DNA from: Planctomycetota bacterium | Lineage (GTDB): Bacteria; Planctomycetota; Phycisphaerae; Phycisphaerales; UBA1924 | Reading direction: 5' to 3' | Assembly: GCA_020831805.1 (NCBI GenBank) | Contig: JAFIFX010000001.1 | Location: 62,001 to 126,000, forward strand | Length of the DNA stretch: 64,000 bases | In this document: one piece after another, positions 1 to 8,175 of the stretch | Layout of the letters: each line of letters opens with the position of its first letter | How positions within the stretch are numbered: the stretch's first letter is position 1 | Notes under the pieces: generated by a model | What the model saw: only the letters and a program-made list of their open reading frames with translations | The model's database searches: none | What the model was told of the DNA's origin: nothing | Position numbers and translations under genes: made by a program

Positions 1-374
1 CTGATCGAGACATCTGCCCGCCGGGTCGCTTCACGCCACCGGTCCGAGTCCATCGCGAAGTTGATCACATTCTGGCCGCTCATCAGCTCCGCCTGGGAGG
101 CCACGAAGCTGGCGAACATCGCCGGGGCGGAAGTCTGCTCGGTCTCGAAAAGGATCTTGGGCATGACCGGCTGGATCTGGATGATGGCATCCGACTTGTA
201 CAGCGGCTTCTGCGAGAAGTATCCCGCCGCCGCACCGGCCAGCGCGAACAAACCCGCCAGAAAAATCGTGATCAGATAACGCCCACGCAGCAGACGGTGC
301 ACCATGGCGAACACATTGGCGTGCGGCTGCGGCGTCTCGGCGGCCCAGTCGGTGTTGGAGTTGACAGAACTCAA
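1..374 (-). CDS. Wzz-type polysaccharide chain-length determinant family protein (partial)
   Basis: The C-terminus lies beyond the window; about 124 N-terminal residues are visible. The start is a TTG at 374-372 that overlaps the TGA of the upstream EpsI-like gene (TTGA), so translation is probably coupled. The protein has a short cytoplasmic head, one transmembrane segment at about residues 30-52 (YLITIFLAGLFALAGAAAGY) and a periplasmic part starting with the typical sequence YKSDAIIQIQPV, as in Wzz/chain-length regulators and the Wzz domain of tyrosine kinases. These inner-membrane proteins control the length or export of polysaccharide. Last visible gene of the exosortase operon. Whether a kinase domain follows cannot be seen. 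Confidence 0.7.
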   Translation of the reverse strand, partial: MSSVNSNTDWAAETPQPHANVFAMVHRLLRGRYLITIFLAGLFALAGAAAGYFSQKPLYKSDAIIQIQPVMPKILFETEQTSAPAMFASFVASQAELMSGQNVINFAMDSDRWREATRRADVSI

Positions 375-1054
375 CGCACATCTCCTCGACGATGGGCGGG
401 GGCGCCTTCGAGCAGCACCCTCAGCACAGGTTCCGCGATGGTGTACATCTGCTCAAGAATCCAGCCGTGCTCGTCCGGGCTGACCTCGTCCCCGATCACA
501 ATCTGGATCTGGGCGGCCCCGTACGGCCGCATCACATAGTCCGCCGCCGCCCGCCGGACACGGGACATCGAGGTCGTCACCTCTCCGGTCGGCATCACGA
601 ACAGGTTGTACACCGTGATCTCACGCTGCCCGTTGCCCGCCGTGCGGCGGAAGTCGTACCGCACCGCCTCCAGCGAGCCGAAGCGGATGCCCTCCCCGGT
701 GTCGCCCTCCGCCCACCCGTGAGCCGGATAACAGTTCGGGGGGTAATGCCCCTGCATGTCACGGATGTCCTTGCACTGCACCAGCATCAGCGTCGCCGAG
801 AGCCCGCCGCGCACATCCGTGCGATACTCGCGCGCGACGATGGCGTTGGGGCGCAGCAGCTTCGTCGCCGAGGGCGGAAGGGCCACCTCGTGCCCGACCC
901 AGACGCCGAAATCGACGGGGAAGTACTCGACCGCGTCGCGGATCTGGCCGTGGAAGGCCTCCACCGCCTCAGTATCGGTCCCCACACGCTGGGAAAAGGC
1001 GATCCCCGCGAGCATCGCACCGGCCACCACCGCGCTGATCACAGGCCCTCTCAT
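371..1054 (-). CDS. Exosortase-associated EpsI-like protein (DUF3485 type)
   Basis: A 227-residue protein whose ATG at 1054 overlaps the exosortase stop codon (ATGA). An N-terminal membrane anchor (MRGPVISAVVAGAMLAGIAF) is followed by a soluble domain holding the motif CYPAHGW (Cys at about residue 108), the hallmark of EpsI/DUF3485 proteins that are encoded beside or fused to exosortases. The biochemical role of EpsI is unknown; it is linked to exopolysaccharide production and PEP-CTERM protein sorting. A longer reading frame extends upstream to 1114 but would overlap the exosortase by 64 bases, so the ATGA start is preferred. Confidence 0.85.
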   Translation of the reverse strand: MRGPVISAVVAGAMLAGIAFSQRVGTDTEAVEAFHGQIRDAVEYFPVDFGVWVGHEVALPPSATKLLRPNAIVAREYRTDVRGGLSATLMLVQCKDIRDMQGHYPPNCYPAHGWAEGDTGEGIRFGSLEAVRYDFRRTAGNGQREITVYNLFVMPTGEVTTSMSRVRRAAADYVMRPYGAAQIQIVIGDEVSPDEHGWILEQMYTIAEPVLRVLLEGAPAHRRGDVR

Positions 1055-1941
1055 GCTCGGTGCTCCGTCATCTGGTGCGCCAGCGTGAACCGATAGGTCG
1101 GCACCATCGCCCAACGCAGAAGCCTCGTGATGCCCATGAGCATCAGGAACGCGATCGGCAGCATGGCCCAGCCGGAGATGTCATGGAACATGTCCGCGGT
1201 CGATTCCTCCGCATAGCCGTACAGCAGCACCGTCGGCGTCAGACGGATGACATTGCAGATGAGCGCCGCCACCGGGCTGAGCAGGAGGATCGCCAGCCGG
1301 ACCGAGTTACGCAGCGGCACCGTGAACGCGAACGCGTAGGAAACCAGCACCAGCGCGAAGACCATCCGCATGCCGTTGCAAGCCTCGTGCACCGCGACCG
1401 CCTGGTCATTGATCACCAGCAGATTCCCGGACCGCTCGACCCACTGGCCCATCGCCTCGAGCACCACCCGGGTCACCTCGGCCGATGCGGTCTGCAATGG
1501 CCCGGCGATCATCAGCCGCAGCCTTCCCGGCACCGGGATCAGCATCGCCATCAGCAGCACCGCCGGCGCAAAGTTGGCCAGCACCTGCACGCCCACGACC
1601 GACGCCACCGCTCCCACGAGCATCAGCACGGCCCCGCCGTGCCACCCCGCCTGGAATGCGGTGCGGAAACTCACCCACGCGAGCACCCAACCCGCCGCGA
1701 TCAATGCCGGCCCGACCCAGCTGAACCGCGGCGGCGAACGCCGGAAGCGAACACGACGAACCCAGACCAGCCACGCGACGATCAAGGGCACCAGCAGGAT
1801 GTGGCTGGCCTCCTCGTCGCGCCACGCGATCGTGAAGATATCAACCCATTGCGTCCATCCAGCCAGGACCGCAAGCAAGGACAGCACCAGAAGAGCCGCC
1901 ATCTGACCCGCCGACCAGCCATATCGGGACACACCAAACAT
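1051..1941 (-). CDS. Exosortase (PEP-CTERM sorting transpeptidase)
   Basis: A 296-residue polytopic membrane protein with about eight hydrophobic segments. The three residues expected for the exosortase/archaeosortase active site are present: Cys188 in EACNGMR, Arg233 in NVIRL and His253 in MFHDISGW. Exosortases cleave proteins carrying a C-terminal tripartite signal (short Pro-rich motif, transmembrane helix, Arg cluster) and probably attach them to a carrier during export. Two candidate substrates lie in the window at 13463-14101 and 28553-29194. The start shares one base with the upstream stop (TGATG) and the stop overlaps the next start (ATGA), so the gene sits inside a translationally coupled operon. 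The exosortase subfamily was not assigned. Confidence 0.9.
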   Translation of the reverse strand: MFGVSRYGWSAGQMAALLVLSLLAVLAGWTQWVDIFTIAWRDEEASHILLVPLIVAWLVWVRRVRFRRSPPRFSWVGPALIAAGWVLAWVSFRTAFQAGWHGGAVLMLVGAVASVVGVQVLANFAPAVLLMAMLIPVPGRLRLMIAGPLQTASAEVTRVVLEAMGQWVERSGNLLVINDQAVAVHEACNGMRMVFALVLVSYAFAFTVPLRNSVRLAILLLSPVAALICNVIRLTPTVLLYGYAEESTADMFHDISGWAMLPIAFLMLMGITRLLRWAMVPTYRFTLAHQMTEHRA

Positions 1942-2846
1942 CAGTCATCCCCCCCACCCGCGACCACGCGACCCACGCAGCGTGCCCCGGCGGGCACCAC
2001 CGCACCCGGGCAGACCACCGACCGCACGATCACCGCGCCCCGTCCGACCTTGGCCCCGCTCAGGATCACGGAATCATGCACGGTCACCCCCTCGGCCACC
2101 TCGGCCCCAGGCTCGATCACCGCGAAGGACCGCTCCCATTCTTCGCGGTACGGGTCCTCATCCACCGACGCCCCCAGTCTCCCGCCCTGGCTCTGAAGCC
2201 GGACAGCGCCCAAGTACTCGGAAAGGTTGCGACTTCTGGCCGCGTAGGCCCGCTGCACATCGACCACGCTGACTTTCCATCGCCCGAGCCACTCCGGAAG
2301 CGCCTGCTCCTTCAGATCGATGTAACCCACCTCTCGGATTGAACGGAGCACCCCGCACCGGATCAGCCATAAACCCACAGGAACGCCGTCCGCCGAGGCC
2401 ACCATGCTCACATCCGACTCTTTACGGATCATCATGTCAACAAGTTCTTCGATCGGCTGGCGAAAAAGCTGGGCCCCATTGATCACCACCAGATAATCGT
2501 TCGGATCGCAATCCCTCGTCGCGTCGGCCAGGATGCCGGCCACACCCCGGATCGGACTGGCGTCCCGTTCCACAACGCACCGCACCACGCCGCGATCCGC
2601 CTGTTCCCGCGGCGGCTCAGAGTCCTTATCCACCAAAAAACGGACCATCAGCGATTCCAGGCCTCGACGCTCGGCGAAGGCCCGAGCCCCATCCACATGG
2701 CGCTGAGCCAGCGTCGACCCGTCCGCCAGCGGGAGATCGACCAGGGACCGCCGGATCGAACGCGCGAGCGGTGTCCGGCGGACAGCGCCACAGAGCACCA
2801 CGAACGAACGCACCGACCGTGCGATCGCACCAGCCTCCAAGGGCAT
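1941..2846 (-). CDS. Sugar-nucleotidyltransferase-like protein with C-terminal beta-helix
   Basis: About 301 residues from the ATG at 2846; the frame is open to 2960 and other GTG starts are possible, so the N-terminus is uncertain. The fold looks like a nucleotide-diphospho-sugar pyrophosphorylase: a GT-A-like part (CDPNDYLVVINGAQLF resembles the acceptor-sugar region) and a C-terminal hexapeptide-type left-handed helix (EPGAEVAEGVTVHDSVILSG). The glycine-rich nucleotide-binding loop GxGTRL of active enzymes is not visible. It may therefore be a non-catalytic or diverged relative. It is the first gene of the exosortase operon and shares TGATG with the exosortase, which suggests a role in polysaccharide precursor supply or its regulation. 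Confidence 0.55.
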   Translation of the reverse strand: MPLEAGAIARSVRSFVVLCGAVRRTPLARSIRRSLVDLPLADGSTLAQRHVDGARAFAERRGLESLMVRFLVDKDSEPPREQADRGVVRCVVERDASPIRGVAGILADATRDCDPNDYLVVINGAQLFRQPIEELVDMMIRKESDVSMVASADGVPVGLWLIRCGVLRSIREVGYIDLKEQALPEWLGRWKVSVVDVQRAYAARSRNLSEYLGAVRLQSQGGRLGASVDEDPYREEWERSFAVIEPGAEVAEGVTVHDSVILSGAKVGRGAVIVRSVVCPGAVVPAGARCVGRVVAGGGDD

Positions 2847-3093
2847 CGCGCCCCGTACTTGCTCGCTGGCGTGGTCCACTCCCGACACGCCCGTCCCTTC
2901 GATCGCTCTGGAGCACGATGATGCCACCCGCCGAAAGCGGGAAATCCTCCCAGGATTCACCAGAACTTCGACCGTTTCACTCCAGAGCTTGCACCACTCT
3001 GGGGGAGTCTAGGTCACGCCGCCCGCCGGAACCCGGCGAAACAGCACGATCCCACAGCGCAGGACCTGCGCCAACCCCCTGATAAAGCGAAGG

Positions 3094-3801
3094 TTAGCCC
3101 GGATCGACAAAGTCGATGTCCACCACCGGTCCCCCGGCCGCGATCGCGCCCAGCGCGCCGCCTGGGGTCTCAAACCGACGCACCCACCACGCCGTCCCGG
3201 CGACACGGGCGGAGTTCCATCCCCACAAAGACCGAATATCGGCCGTGACCATGCTCGGATTCAGATGCATGCCACGCCCATCGGCCTTGAGGAGCGCCTC
3301 AAGCACGCACCAGGCGAACAGTGTGCGTTCGGTGCTGTCCTGGATCAGCTCGATCGCCGGCCCTGTGATCGATTCAACGGCTCGGCTGATGTGATCGTCC
3401 ACCATCCCCATCGCCGTCGATTCGACATCGATCCCCACCCGGACACCCATCCCGACCGCCAGCCCGACCAGATCGCCGCTGTGGCTCAGGGAAATGTCCG
3501 CCTTCGCACGCTCCAGCCCATCCGGATATGGGCGTCCGTAACTCGTCCGCTCCACGACGATTTCGGCCGGTTCCGCGCCGAGAACCGCCCCGGCCGCCTG
3601 GCGCCAGACGCCCCGCCCGACCATGGCCGCATGCCGGTCTCGCTCTCGGGCCAGGCGGTCGATGTCCTCGATCTCCTCGGCTGAAAGCAGCGCACGCATT
3701 TCCTCAGCCAGTTCAGGACTCGCGCGGAACTGCCAGACACGGACACCCCCCGGAGGGGGGGCCTCGATCAGCCGAGCCGATTCACGGATTGAAGCGTCCA
3801 T
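3094..3801 (-). CDS. 4'-phosphopantetheinyl transferase superfamily protein (Sfp-like)
   Basis: A 235-residue protein, the usual size for Sfp-type transferases, which move the phosphopantetheine arm of CoA onto acyl- or peptidyl-carrier proteins. The magnesium-binding motif is visible as VGIDVES and is preceded by the substrate-binding ISLSHSGD. The second signature is FAWCVLEALLKADGRG, equivalent to the family's WxxKEAxxKAxG, with the usual Lys-Glu pair partly altered (LE). The ATG at 3801 follows GAAGG at a good distance; a GTG lies two codons upstream. No polyketide or peptide synthetase is in the window, so the carrier-protein partner is unknown. Confidence 0.8.
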   Translation of the reverse strand: MDASIRESARLIEAPPPGGVRVWQFRASPELAEEMRALLSAEEIEDIDRLARERDRHAAMVGRGVWRQAAGAVLGAEPAEIVVERTSYGRPYPDGLERAKADISLSHSGDLVGLAVGMGVRVGIDVESTAMGMVDDHISRAVESITGPAIELIQDSTERTLFAWCVLEALLKADGRGMHLNPSMVTADIRSLWGWNSARVAGTAWWVRRFETPGGALGAIAAGGPVVDIDFVDPG

Positions 3802-3824
3802 CAGCACGACCTTCCCCCATTCGG

Positions 3825-4766
3825 TTACCGAACCCGAAAGGTCCAGTTGCGGATCTCACGGGACGGCAGGTCCTGGTTCTGAGCCCGGGAATGCATCGTC
3901 AGTGTGACGGTTTCACCCGCCCTGAACTCGAGCTTGAGCGGGGCATACATCTGGTCCGTGGCGCTGAGCACCTGATTGTTGCCGCTGAGCCGGTGGTCCC
4001 GGACCACGGCCCCGTCAAAGGCAAATCGCTCACCCTCGATCAGGATGAAGTCGGCCGATGACTGGACGATGTCAGCGCCCCAGATGTACACGATGCGCCC
4101 GATCACCATGGCCGAGATGCCGGCATCGTGGAAGGTGACATTCTGCCCGCCGGTCGCGCCGTCGTCCGAGTAGCGCGGTTCGCCGATGGTGGGAACCGGC
4201 TGCTTCGGCGTGCCTGTGCTCGAGTTCGCGTGACGCTGGAAGGGCGCCCGCATCCCACCGCCGCCCGAGCCGGCTGCGGCCGCACCGGCCGAGCCCCCAC
4301 CCCCACCACCCCCGCCGGCACTCGCACCGCCGCCTGTCCGGGCCGGGGTGCTCGAGCCACCCCCTCCGCCGCCGGTGAGCGAGGAACCGCCGAGCGAACT
4401 GACCGAGCCGCCGCCGGTGCGACGGGCCCCCGCCGACGAGGCCCGACCCCGGTTCGCTGATCGGGCGCCGGTCATCCCCGTGCCGTAGCTGATCCGCGAT
4501 CCGTCCGGGAGAACCCGGCTCACGCGGGTGCCGAGCGGCGCACCGGAACCGCCGCGTTCATCGACCTTCTCCTCGATCACATACCGGCGGCCGTTGGGAA
4601 GGCTGACCACCACACGGACCGTGTTCTCGGATGACCCCTCACCGGACCGCTCCTGTGCGGAGCGCTGCTCGGAAGTGTCCTTGCCCTGCTCGTTCGCGCT
4701 GGCGGGAAGGCCCGCGGCAAGCACAATCGACCCGAGCAGTCCGTAGAAGGTCTTGTTCGTAAGCAT
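3825..4766 (-). CDS. Secreted Gly/Ser-rich protein of unknown function
   Basis: A 313-residue exported protein. The ATG at 4766 follows GAGGAG, and residues 1-25 form a signal peptide ending near LPASANE. A charged N-terminal segment contains VVSLPNGRRYVIEE, followed by a long low-complexity Gly/Ser/Ala region (roughly residues 95-180) with runs of up to eight glycines. The C-terminal 110 residues (from about PTIGEPRYSDD to NWTFRVR) look like a beta-rich folded domain. I do not recognise a family. The arrangement resembles a surface or matrix protein in which a flexible linker joins two domains. Confidence 0.7.
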   Translation of the reverse strand: MLTNKTFYGLLGSIVLAAGLPASANEQGKDTSEQRSAQERSGEGSSENTVRVVVSLPNGRRYVIEEKVDERGGSGAPLGTRVSRVLPDGSRISYGTGMTGARSANRGRASSAGARRTGGGSVSSLGGSSLTGGGGGGSSTPARTGGGASAGGGGGGGGSAGAAAAGSGGGGMRAPFQRHANSSTGTPKQPVPTIGEPRYSDDGATGGQNVTFHDAGISAMVIGRIVYIWGADIVQSSADFILIEGERFAFDGAVVRDHRLSGNNQVLSATDQMYAPLKLEFRAGETVTLTMHSRAQNQDLPSREIRNWTFRVR

Positions 4767-4806
4767 GGTGCACTCCTCGTCAACAGAAATCGGCTGGTTG
4801 AAGCGT

Positions 4807-4832
4807 GTGTTCGTGTTCACAATCACAAACAC
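4807..4832. promoter_or_regulatory. Imperfect inverted repeat upstream of the Gly-rich secreted protein
   Basis: GTGTTCGTG (4807-4815) and CACAAACAC (4824-4832) are complementary at eight of nine positions across an 8-base spacer, about 41 bases before the start of the Gly-rich gene. On the minus strand a TTGACT hexamer (4852-4847) lies just upstream, so the repeat would cover the expected -10 region. It is a candidate operator only; no regulator is assigned. Confidence 0.3.
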
Positions 4833-4942
4833 CATGCTGCTTGTCGAGTCAACAGGGGCAAGATGTGACCGTTGCGGCCGGACATAACGGTTGTGCGGGT
4901 CCGATCACGCGAGTCCGGCGTTCCGACCGACCAGGCGGGGAT

Positions 4943-4970
4943 GAAAAAGACCCGCCACACGGGCGGGCCT
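4943..4970 (-). terminator. Rho-independent terminator after the chemoreceptor gene
   Basis: Read on the minus strand, GGCCCGCC and GGCGGGTC form a GC-rich hairpin followed by TTTTTC. It lies about 45 bases beyond the chemoreceptor stop codon. Confidence 0.75.
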
Positions 4971-5012
4971 GCAAGGGAGTTTCAGGGCTGCATAGATAAG
5001 ATACGCTCTGGC

Positions 5013-6812
5013 TCAGTCCAGCTTGAATCGTGAGACCAGTTCCTGCAGTCTTTCGGACTGGTGCGCCAGATCTGCAGCAGCCTGGGCCGCCTGCGTCGCC
5101 CCCTCGGACGACTGCCGGGTTACCGCGTTGATGCCCTCAACGGCCCGGGCGATCTCGCCCGATGCCGAAGACTGCTGGGTCGCCGCCGCCGCGATGCCCT
5201 GGACCATGGATTGCAGACTCTGAGAACTGCCCACGATGGTCTTGAGCGCATCACCTGCCCGGATCGCCAACTCCACGCCCTGGCCGACACGCGCGGTGCT
5301 GGACTCGATCCGCTGGACCGCGCTGTTGGTCTCTTCCTGAATGCCGCGGATTGAGCGGGCCACTTCCTCGGTCGCCTGCTGCGTCCGCTCGGCCAGTTTC
5401 CGGACCTCGTCCGCGACCACGGCGAAGCCGCGTCCGTGCTCACCGGCCCGGGCCGCCTCGATCGCCGCGTTGAGCGCCAGCAGGTTGGTCTGGTCCGCGA
5501 TGTCGTCGATCACGCTGATGATCTCGCCAATCATCTCGGACTTCTGCCCAAGCGCGTTCACAGTGCGGGCGGATTCATTGACATCCGTCTCGATCCCGCG
5601 CATCGTGCCGACCGTTTCGCCCACGATCCCGCCGCCCTCCTCGGCCAGATCCTGGCTCTCCTGGGCCGCGGAGGTCGCGTCCGCGGACTTGGCGGCCACC
5701 TCGGTGACGGACTGGGACATCTCCTCGATCGCCGCCGCGACCTGCTGCGTCTGCTGCTCCTGCTGCTGCAGGCCGCAGGCCATCTCCTCGGCCGAGGCCG
5801 CGATCTCGGTAGAGGCGCTGGCCACGACCTGCGTGGTGTCGCGGACCTGGCAGATGATCGAGTGCAGATTGCCCAGGAACACATCGAACCAGTGCCCGAG
5901 CTTGCCGATCTCGTCCTGACGCTTGAGGTCAAGCCGCTTGGTCAGGTCGCCGTCGCCCGTGGCGACCTCGCGGACCATGGAAATCAGTTCGTTCAAAGGC
6001 TTGGCCAGCAAGGCCCTGAGCAGGAAGATCAGCCCGAGCGAAGCACCGATCACCAGCGGCACCGAGAACAGCATCCCGTTGCGGAAGAACCCCGCCACCT
6101 GGGCATCCACGATCTCCAGCGGCATCTGCACCTCGTACGCCCCGTGCATATACCCCACCGGCCAGCTTTCCATCTCGAATCCAAGGGCGTCCAGCCGTGA
6201 GTAGTTGCCCTGATCGTCGCGCCGGGCGTACTTCGCGGGATCACCGTGGCAGCTCATGCACGACTCGTCCAGTCGGATCGCCCGCATGTAGTGCAGGGTG
6301 TTCGACTCCCGATCCACTCGCGAGATGGCTTCGTCACCCCCACGCTTGACCTGCTCGGTCAGATCGCGGATCAGCCGATCGCGAAAACTGCCCGCCGCGG
6401 GCTGGTTATCGGGGTTTCTGGCTTCGAGCGATGTGATCTTGAAGGTCAGTTCCTCCCGCTCCGCAGCCTTCGCCGCCACGTTCCAGCCCACGATCACCGG
6501 GATCGCATGAAAGAATCTGGTCTTGGAGTAGTGCGTCCCCTTGGCCATCTGCTCACGCGCCTCGGAAAGCAGCATCTCCGTGTTGACCTGCCCGTCCATG
6601 ATCTTGCGCGACGCGTCGTCCTTCGCCTCGTCGGCCACCGCCGTGAACGCCGCGGCTCGCTGGACCATCGCCTCCTGCGCGTCCGAGCGGTACCCACGGA
6701 TGAACACGGCGTAGTTGACCGCGATCACCACGAACAACACACCCAGCGCGGCCGCGACGATCTTGCCGCACAATCCGATCCGAAATCCCTTGGCATCCTG
6801 TTCGGTTTGCAT
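5013..6812 (-). CDS. Methyl-accepting chemotaxis protein with a CxxCH (DUF3365/Tll0287-like) sensor domain
   Basis: A 599-residue chemoreceptor. Transmembrane segment 1 is at about residues 17-38. The periplasmic domain contains CMSCH at 185-189, a covalent haem-binding motif in the context typical of DUF3365/Tll0287-like domains. A second membrane segment near residue 250 is followed by HAMP and a long cytoplasmic coiled coil with the signalling hairpin (DQTNLLALNAAIEAARAGE). The haem domain suggests sensing of redox state, oxygen, NO or another small ligand, relayed to CheA; that is an inference. The start has GGAG seven bases upstream, and a sigma28-like promoter precedes it (6895-6921). 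No che genes are nearby, so it is an orphan receptor gene. Confidence 0.9.
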   Translation of the reverse strand: MQTEQDAKGFRIGLCGKIVAAALGVLFVVIAVNYAVFIRGYRSDAQEAMVQRAAAFTAVADEAKDDASRKIMDGQVNTEMLLSEAREQMAKGTHYSKTRFFHAIPVIVGWNVAAKAAEREELTFKITSLEARNPDNQPAAGSFRDRLIRDLTEQVKRGGDEAISRVDRESNTLHYMRAIRLDESCMSCHGDPAKYARRDDQGNYSRLDALGFEMESWPVGYMHGAYEVQMPLEIVDAQVAGFFRNGMLFSVPLVIGASLGLIFLLRALLAKPLNELISMVREVATGDGDLTKRLDLKRQDEIGKLGHWFDVFLGNLHSIICQVRDTTQVVASASTEIAASAEEMACGLQQQEQQTQQVAAAIEEMSQSVTEVAAKSADATSAAQESQDLAEEGGGIVGETVGTMRGIETDVNESARTVNALGQKSEMIGEIISVIDDIADQTNLLALNAAIEAARAGEHGRGFAVVADEVRKLAERTQQATEEVARSIRGIQEETNSAVQRIESSTARVGQGVELAIRAGDALKTIVGSSQSLQSMVQGIAAAATQQSSASGEIARAVEGINAVTRQSSEGATQAAQAAADLAHQSERLQELVSRFKLD

Positions 6813-6894
6813 GCTTCAACTCCGGGGTAAGACACGCGGAAAGGAAACGCCCTTCCGACGAGTTTCCCCGGTTTCGGCCAGCAAACACCAGTAC

Positions 6895-6921
6895 TTATCC
6901 CCACGACAAATTCCCGATTTA
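6895..6921 (-). promoter_or_regulatory. Sigma28 (FliA)-like promoter for the chemoreceptor
   Basis: On the minus strand TAAA (6921-6918), a 15-base spacer and GGGGATAA (6902-6895) match the flagellar sigma28 consensus TAAA-N15-GCCGATAA at 10 of 12 defined positions with exact spacing. It lies about 83 bases upstream of the receptor's ATG. A match of this kind before a chemotaxis gene fits class III flagellar regulation. Confidence 0.5.
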
Positions 6922-6978
6922 CTTTCAGGAGAAGCCTTCAACCTAAACAGGGTGGTCCCGAAATCAACTCGGACTCTT

Positions 6979-8175
6979 TTATGTGTTTTCTAAGGCATCC
7001 AACCCAAACCGCACCAGCGGCACAGTCCCCTCGGCGTGGACGACCTGAGCCCCCGCGCGTTGACGCAGCCAGCGGATCAACCGCACGATTTCCTCGCGCG
7101 GCCGCGAAACGCACACCACGGGCTCCCCTGTGATCGGATGTGCAAAGGCCAGCAACGCCGCGTGCAGCGCCTGCCGCTCGATGCGGGGCGAGCCGTCCGA
7201 AAACTCGAACACACGCCCACCGTACATATCGTCGCCGACGATCGGATGGCCCAGGTACGACAGGTGAACCCGGATCTGGTGGGTGCGCCCGGTCTTGAGT
7301 TCCAGCTCGACCAGCGTGAATCCGGGCGAGTCGTCCATCCGGTAACGCTCCCGCACCCGGCAGATGGTCACGCTCGGCTTGCCGAGATCATCGTGACGGA
7401 CGACCCGCTTCTCGCGAGCCCCCTTGGCCTTGGACGGGTGCGGCCCCAGCGGCAGGTCGATCACCTGCGTGTCCGGGCCGACAAGCCCCTGCACGACCGC
7501 CAGGTACCGCTTGTCAACGGTCCGGTTCTCGAACTGCCGGCCGAGTTTCCAGTGCGCCTCCTCGGTCTTGGCGAAGACGATGCACCCCGAGGTGTGCCGA
7601 TCGAGCCGGTGCACCACCCCCGGCCGCGCGAACTCCTCCCCCACCGGCGAAAGCCCGCCGCCAGAGACATGGCTGAACCGCCACGCCAGCGCGTTGAGTA
7701 TCGTGCCCATGTTCTCCGAGCGCGCGGGGTGGACGATGATGTCCGCCGGCTTGTCGATCACGATGAGGTGCTCGTCCTCGACGATGACCTCCAGCGGGAT
7801 GTCCTCCGGCTCGATCTCGCCGCTCGGAGGCGGCGGGATGATCAGCTCGACCACATCACCGCCGCGGAGCTTGTTCGAGGCCTTGGCCGGCCGACCGTTG
7901 ACCGTCGCGCCGCCGCCGTCGATCAGCCGCTGCAGCGCGCTGCGGCTCATGAAGGTCACGCGGGTCACCAGATATTTGTCGAGCCGTGTGCGCAGATCCC
8001 GCTGCAGTTCAAAGCGGACCCGCGCCAGAAAATCCTCGTCGCCTTCCTCACGCGCCCGCTCGTACGCCAGGCGGACGGCCTCGCGATCGACCTTCCCCCC
8101 GGGCTGCACGAGCGGCGCCGCCGCGTCCTCGCCGGGCTTGCCGGGGTCCGGCCCCACCACGCCCCCCTCGGTCAC
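6979..8175 (-). CDS. RluA/RluD-family ribosomal RNA pseudouridine synthase
   Basis: A 398-residue protein that isomerises uridine to pseudouridine in structured RNA, most likely 23S rRNA. It has an S4 RNA-binding domain at about residues 61-115 (RTRLDKYLVTRV) and the catalytic domain with the invariant Asp in GVVHRLDRHTSG (Asp at about 192). An acidic/Ala-rich N-terminal extension of about 60 residues precedes S4. The start is GTG at 8175, overlapping the stop of the upstream TPR gene (GTGA), so the two are translationally coupled. The S4 plus catalytic layout is closest to RluD, but the specific target site cannot be assigned. Confidence 0.88.
   Translation of the reverse strand: MTEGGVVGPDPGKPGEDAAAPLVQPGGKVDREAVRLAYERAREEGDEDFLARVRFELQRDLRTRLDKYLVTRVTFMSRSALQRLIDGGGATVNGRPAKASNKLRGGDVVELIIPPPPSGEIEPEDIPLEVIVEDEHLIVIDKPADIIVHPARSENMGTILNALAWRFSHVSGGGLSPVGEEFARPGVVHRLDRHTSGCIVFAKTEEAHWKLGRQFENRTVDKRYLAVVQGLVGPDTQVIDLPLGPHPSKAKGAREKRVVRHDDLGKPSVTICRVRERYRMDDSPGFTLVELELKTGRTHQIRVHLSYLGHPIVGDDMYGGRVFEFSDGSPRIERQALHAALLAFAHPITGEPVVCVSRPREEIVRLIRWLRQRAGAQVVHAEGTVPLVRFGLDALENT

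Noticed and set aside
3024-3038. Terminator for the phosphopantetheinyl transferase gene
   Set aside because: CGCCGG-AAC-CCGGCG forms a hairpin but no T-run follows on the minus strand.
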